Position numbers and translations under genes: made by a program
Shown here: positions 59,801-64,000 of the stretch, one piece after another
Layout: every line of letters starts with the position of its first letter
Position numbering within the stretch: position 1 is the first letter of the stretch
Assembly (NCBI GenBank): GCA_033675265.1
Contig: JAUJYZ010001379.1
Location: forward strand, 546,001-610,000
Origin: Actinostola sp. cb2023
Lineage: Eukaryota > Cnidaria > Anthozoa > Actiniaria > Actinostolidae
Reading direction: 5' to 3'
Length of the DNA stretch: 64,000 nt
The notes under the pieces: model-generated
Database searches by the model: none
Seen by the model: only the letters and a program-made list of their open reading frames with translations
What the model was told of the DNA's origin: nothing

Positions 59801-62800
59801 ACCACGGTCCAAGAAGACTTGCATAAATATTAGCAGTTCAGATGATGCATCTGAGAACACTACAGCACCACGGTCCAAGAAGACTTGCATAAATATTAGC
59901 AGTTCAGATGATGCATCTGAGAACACTACAGCACCACGGTCCAAGAAGACTTGCATAAATATCAGTAGTTCAGATGATGCATCTGAGAACACTACAGCAC
60001 CACGGTCCAAGAAGACTTGCATAAATATCAGCAGTTCAGATGATGCATCTGAGAACACTACAGCACCACGGCCCAAGAAGACTTGCATAAATATCAGTAG
60101 TTCAGATGATGATGCCAAAGTTAAGATTGTAAAACCAGAAAAGATTAAAAAAGAAAAAGATGTAGTTGCAATCAAAAAACGAAAAGAGAGAATATTCAAC
60201 AAGAAAAGGTAGAGTGAAGGTCTCCGTGACAGGCCCGTAGCCAGTATGAGGCGAGCCGAGGCAGTTGCCTCAGTAAAACATCGCTGATTATATTGATCTT
60301 TTAACTGAATCGACAAAAAGGCTGACTGTCCACTATGTGCAACTATAAAAATTTTGTCTGCACTGATAAAAAGTGCCTCGGGAGAGATTTTGATCTCGGA
60401 CTCTGATCAAAACCAACATTCTCCTCTATGTTCTTTAGATTTCAAAGGAGAATTTAGATTTTATGCTATTGTATGGTCCTCTTCAGTGATCTCTGATCAA
60501 AACCTACATTCTCCTCTATGTTCTTTAAATTTCAAAGGAGAATTTGGATTTTGATCACGTCACCTACACTGCTATTGCATGGTCCTCTTCAGTGATCTCT
60601 GATCAATACCTACATTCTCCTCTATGTTCTTTTAATTTCAAAGGAGAATTTGGATTTGGATCACTAGTCATTTTCACTGTTCTTGCAACTGGTAAGTTTG
60701 CAATAGATTTCCGTGGCTTCTTCGATTCTTCTTCATCATGGAGTCTAATCGCAACTGTTGCTAATTACATGTGCTGTATAATAATGAGATTGAGACAAGT
60801 TTTGTTAATCATTTGGAGATTGATTACAATGTCCACTGATTGTTTAACCGATTGAGTGAAGTCAGACTGGATTAATTTTATTTTCAATTTTAAGCTTGGC
60901 AGTTTTTCACTAAAACTTCAGTTTCAAGATACAGCATTTTACAAGTAATGAATTATCCAATGTTCAAATCATCCAACATTATATTTACATAGTTATGTAA
61001 CAACAACAACACCATGTAATTTTGTATTTGTTTCTCCTAAAGAATTCAGGAAAGTAAAAAAGGCAAGGACGCTGGTGAGAAGTTTAGAAAACTCTTTCTC
61101 CCAAACTTCCTCAAAAAGTAAGCACAATACATGTATAAATAAATCAACAAATAATAATATCCTACACAGAGTGGCTCTGCCAGAGGCGCGAGAGGCGTGT
61201 GCTCTCACCACTTGACCACCCTTCCACTCAATGGCGTAATTGAGTTTTAGGCGTCAAAACAGTGTTAACTGTGTCAGCTAAAATCAAGCATATTTTTTGC
61301 TCGTAGAAAAAACAAAGTTGAAATCAGTGTAAAGAAAGAAAAGTCTGGTCAATCTTCTCCAGTTCAAAAACCCATCAAAACCAACGACTCTGCTCCAAGC
61401 ACTTCAAAGCTTGACAAAGATATCATGATGCTAGATGATGACAGTGATGACGAAGGTCTTAGTGTGGTAACTAAGCAACCAACAGCAGATCCAGGACCAC
61501 CCCTCAGAACCACACCCCTCAGAACCACCAAGTTAGTCAGTACTAACCCTGCGTCCAACAATGTTGCCAAGGCAACACTGATCATTTGTCCACTATCGGT
61601 GCTTAGCAACTGGACAGTAAGTGTAAAGTGCTGTATGTTCATCTTTTATCATCAACATCATGATCACAATGGACGTTCTTAAAGTGCCTATGAAACGAAA
61701 AAACAGACCCCGTTTTTATTTGCTGCTACGAAAGTTTACTATTTGCTTGTTTACATGGCGTTAATAAAAAGTGAATTGAGCTACGGGAACATTTTTTTTT
61801 TTTCGCGCACAAAGTTGGGCATTTTGGGTTTCAAAGTGCGACAATTCCCGCTCGGTCAAACTATAGAAATGTGATGTCAAGAGTTGTGCAAACAAAGGCA
61901 TGCAAAACCTCTTGACGTCACCAAGCCATTGTCAAGGGCCCAGTCTCTTGTCGCACATTTTGGTTGAAAATGATAATTTTCGAACTGCGAAAAGAAAATG
62001 TTCGCACACTCAAAGTCGATGTTTAAATACAGCAAATGTTCAGAGAAAGACCAAACAACAATAATGTACAATAAAACAAGGATTGACATTTTTGTTTCAT
62101 AGGCACTTTAAATACTTTTATATTGAGACACCTGAATTCCACAAGGTTCCCAGAACATACTCAGAATCCTTGTCAGAAACCACCATCATCATATTTTTTC
62201 CAATCCTTGTAATGACATGAACTGACTTTATTTGTCGTCTACAATGTAGGACCAAATCTGCACCCATGTGAATCCTGCCGTCAGTCTCAGAGTGTACTTG
62301 TATTATGGATCTGAGCGTATCAAAGATATAGAATACCTCAAGAACCAAGACATAATCCTTACAACATACCCAACTATTGCTAATGACTTTAGCAGATCGG
62401 TAAGTAATGATAAAATAAAAGGATACTTACAGTCAAACTTGTGAGGAAGGACAGTGGTGGAGTGACAGTGGGAAAGTTGGATCTGGAAAATTGAAAGGAA
62501 AGGAATGGAGCGGCAAGCTGAGGAAAAAGAGGGGAGAAGGAGGGGTTGGGCATCCTCGTCGTGGACAGGGAACAGGAATGGCACCACTACATCAGGGAAA
62601 GGAAGTAAAGATGGTAGTTCATCCATCTCATCTCTTTTTTCCCCAGCTGAATTCCCCACTGCATAAGATCAAATGGCTCCGTATCATACTGGATGAAGGC
62701 CACACGATCAGAAACAAGAGAACAACATTAGCTAAGTCTGTGCTGGAGTTGGTGGGGGAGAGACGATGGGTCGTTACTGGTACTCCTATACAGAACAGAA

Positions 62801-63991
62801 TAGATGACCTGTGGGTTCTCCTATTGTTTTTAAGGCTTGAGCCTTTTAATGACAGGAAATGGTGGAAGACTATGATTGTCAATATTCGCCAGATGCGCGC
62901 GCGTAGACTAGCAGAGTTGGCAGACTTGTAAGTTACTAAAACAAAATGTTATCTACCGGGTACTTACCACCTTTCCCATTTTCTTCTCAACCATTTGTGA
63001 ATGAAGGGCAACTTGTAGATTTGCAATGTAGCTCTTGCTTGCTTGTCTGCTTGTTTGTTTGTCTGCTTGTTTGTTTATCTGCTTGCTTGCTTGTTTGTGT
63101 GCTTGTTTGTCTGCTTGTTTGCTTGCTTGTTTGTTTATCTGCTTGCTTGTTTGTCTGCTTGTTTGTTTGCTTGCTTGTTTGTGTGCTTGTTTGCTTGCTT
63201 GTTTGTATAACTGCTTGCTCATTTGTTTATCTGCTTGCTTGTTTGTTTTGTCTGCTTGTTTGTCTGCTTGTTTGCTTGCTTGTTTGTTTATCTGCTTGCT
63301 TGTTTGTTTGTCTGCTTGTTTGTCTGCTTGTTTGCTTGCTTGTTTGTTTATCTGCTTGCTTGTTTGTTTATCTGCTTGCTTGTTTGTTTTGTCTGCTTGT
63401 TTGTCTGCTTGTTTGCTTGCTTGTTTGTTTATCTGCTTGCTTGTTTGTTTGTCTGCTTGTTTGTCTGCTTGTTTGCTTGCTTGTTTGTTTATCTGCTTGC
63501 TTGTTTGTTTTGTCTGCTTGTTTGTCTGCTTGTTTGCTTGCTTGTTTGTTTATCTGCTTGCTTGTTTGTTTGTCTGCTTGTTTGTCTGCTTGTTTGTTTG
63601 CATGTTTACTTGCTTGTTTGTGTGTCTGCTTGTTTGCTTGCTCGTTTGTTTATCTGCTTGCATGTTTGTTTGCCTGCTGTAAATTTTATAGGAAAATAGA
63701 ATAATAAATAATAATAATAAATCAGAATGAGGGGATACTGTTTCTAGTTCGCACTAGCGAGGTTTTCGAGATCTCCACTTTACAATGTATATGGTTTATT
63801 TCCCATTCTAGTCGGCTCAATACCTTAATCAAGCATATATCAATCAGACGACTCAAAGACGAGAAAGTCAACAACGCTAAACTAATAGAGTTACCACCCA
63901 AGCAAGTCGTGATTCAAGATATTGAGTTATCAGAAGATGGAAGGAAGCTCTATGACATGTTACAGCTTAAAGGACAAAATACTATTCGCAG
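56810..63991 (+). CDS. HLTF: Helicase-like transcription factor, SWI/SNF family (5' part)
   Basis: Exons 56810-57793, 58760-58834, 59167-59451, 59697-60208, 61043-61118, 61307-61616, 62250-62399, 62647-62927, 63812-63991, continuing past the edge; joined in frame to 951 codons. HLTF is a nuclear DNA translocase and ubiquitin ligase that reverses stalled forks and polyubiquitylates PCNA. The ATPase N-lobe is clear: [16 protein letters not shown], motif [14 protein letters not shown], motif Ia [12 protein letters not shown], motif II DEGH, motif [12 protein letters not shown], and [13 protein letters not shown] and C-lobe lie outside. Unusual: the first 328 residues are Ser-rich with a Cys cluster ([10 protein letters not shown]) and no HIRAN domain. 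Exon 4 codes six 22-residue repeats in the spacer between motifs I and Ia. Start at 56810 (MATQSS) or 56792. Splicing of exon 1 to exon 2 is phase 0 and inferred. Confidence 0.88.
57870..57985. mobile_element. Foldback MITE, CCCTGCAAGAA family
   Basis: GGGCTCCCTGCAAGAACAAT at the left, ACTTACTCCGTTCTCAATTG at the right, with paired AAAATTCTCCTTGAGAT / AAAGGAGAATTTGGGTTT inside. In HLTF intron 1. Confidence 0.7.
58192..58366. mobile_element. Foldback element related to 23400-23672
   Basis: GGACACATGGTGCACAATAA pairs weakly with AATATTGCACTGTGTGTC, and the centre has GCAGAAGTAGGATCGCATTG. The hAT-like MITE is inserted at its right end. Confidence 0.6.
58367..58720. mobile_element. hAT-like MITE, second copy
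   Basis: Flanking TCTGCACC occurs at 58367-58374 and 58713-58720. Ends CCCAGGGGGGG and CCCCCCCTGGGG, then GGTATCAGTGACGGGGAGGT and its complement. Inside are GGACTTTTTTTGGG repeats, complementary to those at 12840-13070. Confidence 0.88.
59465..59645. repeat. (CTCTC)n pentanucleotide microsatellite
   Basis: Nearly pure TCTCC repeats in HLTF intron 3, ending about 50 bases before the exon 4 acceptor, so it may act as an extended pyrimidine tract. Confidence 0.95.
59712..60107 (+). repeat. Six in-frame 66-bp coding repeats in HLTF exon 4
   Basis: Each unit codes 22 residues beginning [13 protein letters not shown] and ending TCINISSSD. The units are almost identical at DNA level (changes such as AACACA/AACACT, ATTAGC/ATCAGT), so expansion is recent or homogenised. 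The next codons give [12 protein letters not shown]. Confidence 0.95.
60390..60690. mobile_element. Tandem partial copies of the CCCTGCAAGAA-family MITE
   Basis: Three copies of CATTCTCCTCTATGTTCTTT followed by TTTCAAAGGAGAATTTGGA (about 60405, 60510, 60615), separated by GGTCCTCTTCAGTGATCTCT. In HLTF intron 4. Confidence 0.75.
61680..62110. repeat. Foldback segment in HLTF intron 6
   Basis: AAAGTGCCTATGAAACGAAAAA at 61680 is inverted at 62091-62110 (TTTCATAGGCACTTTAAAT), suggesting a MITE of about 430 bases. Inner pairing includes TCTTGACGTCAC with GTGATGTCAAGAG. Confidence 0.7.
63030..63680. repeat. TTTGTCTGCTTGTTTGCTTG minisatellite
   Basis: GTTT/GCTT/GTCT tetranucleotides in a higher-order pattern of about 60 and 180 bases in HLTF intron 8. 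Cys/Leu/Val-rich frames in all three forward phases are repeat products. Confidence 0.95.
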
Positions 63992-64000
63992 GTAGGGAGA

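Noticed and set aside
62946..63704. 252-codon Cys/Leu/Val-rich forward frame
   Set aside because: Product of a tetranucleotide minisatellite in HLTF intron 8; similar frames are open in all three phases.

Overview
The window is nuclear DNA from an animal, probably a marine invertebrate. It carries six recognisable metazoan genes, all broken into many short exons with GT-AG introns, plus one short unrecognised gene. The introns and intergenic spaces are filled with minisatellites and short foldback (MITE-like) elements. No prokaryotic features, transposase or reverse transcriptase gene, or CRISPR array is visible. The sequence alone does not fix the phylum; a prostanoid-type GPCR and the general gene architecture would suit an invertebrate deuterostome, a cnidarian or a lophotrochozoan.

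Layout. 474-4783 (+) is the 3' part of a PLP-dependent threonine/serine dehydratase-like gene. 5201-10030 (-) is the proteasome subunit PSMA4. 10247-21741 (+) is the ribosome-maturation GTPase EFL1. 23779-32197 (-) is a prostanoid-receptor-like GPCR. 34567-46120 (-) is LINS1 (Lines homolog). 47162-51458 (+) is OSTF1 (SH3 plus ankyrin repeats). 55838-56215 (-) is a short unrecognised charged protein. 56810 to the right edge (+) is the N-terminal half of an HLTF-type SWI/SNF helicase. PSMA4/EFL1, LINS1/OSTF1 and the unknown gene/HLTF are three head-to-head pairs with 0.2-1.0 kb between starts, so each gap probably holds a shared promoter. The genes are unrelated housekeeping and signalling genes, not one pathway.

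Gene integrity. Exon phases and lengths close exactly for LINS1, OSTF1 and the visible parts of HLTF and the dehydratase. EFL1 has one apparent missing base in exon 12 (about 18027) that breaks the frame. PSMA4 lacks one expected exon of about 62 bases inside an intron now occupied by a 49-bp minisatellite. HLTF has no HIRAN domain; instead it has a Ser-rich N-terminus and a 6 x 22-residue tandem repeat that looks like an array of SUMO-interacting motifs.

Repeat landscape. The most unusual signal is a degenerate 12-mer, CACAGGNANCCC, that recurs in otherwise unrelated contexts: the ends of small MITEs, internal positions of the same MITEs, two different minisatellites (PSMA4 and EFL1 introns) and a hairpin-rich segment at 54.2-55.1 kb. 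A second highlight is an interrupted MITE in LINS1 intron 2 (35941 and 43822 ends) split by a 7.75-kb insertion flanked by TTA. The insertion is bracketed by two copies of one element and carries about 6 kb of other DNA. A third is a hAT-like MITE inserted exactly on the EFL1 exon 7 splice donor, duplicating the donor sequence.
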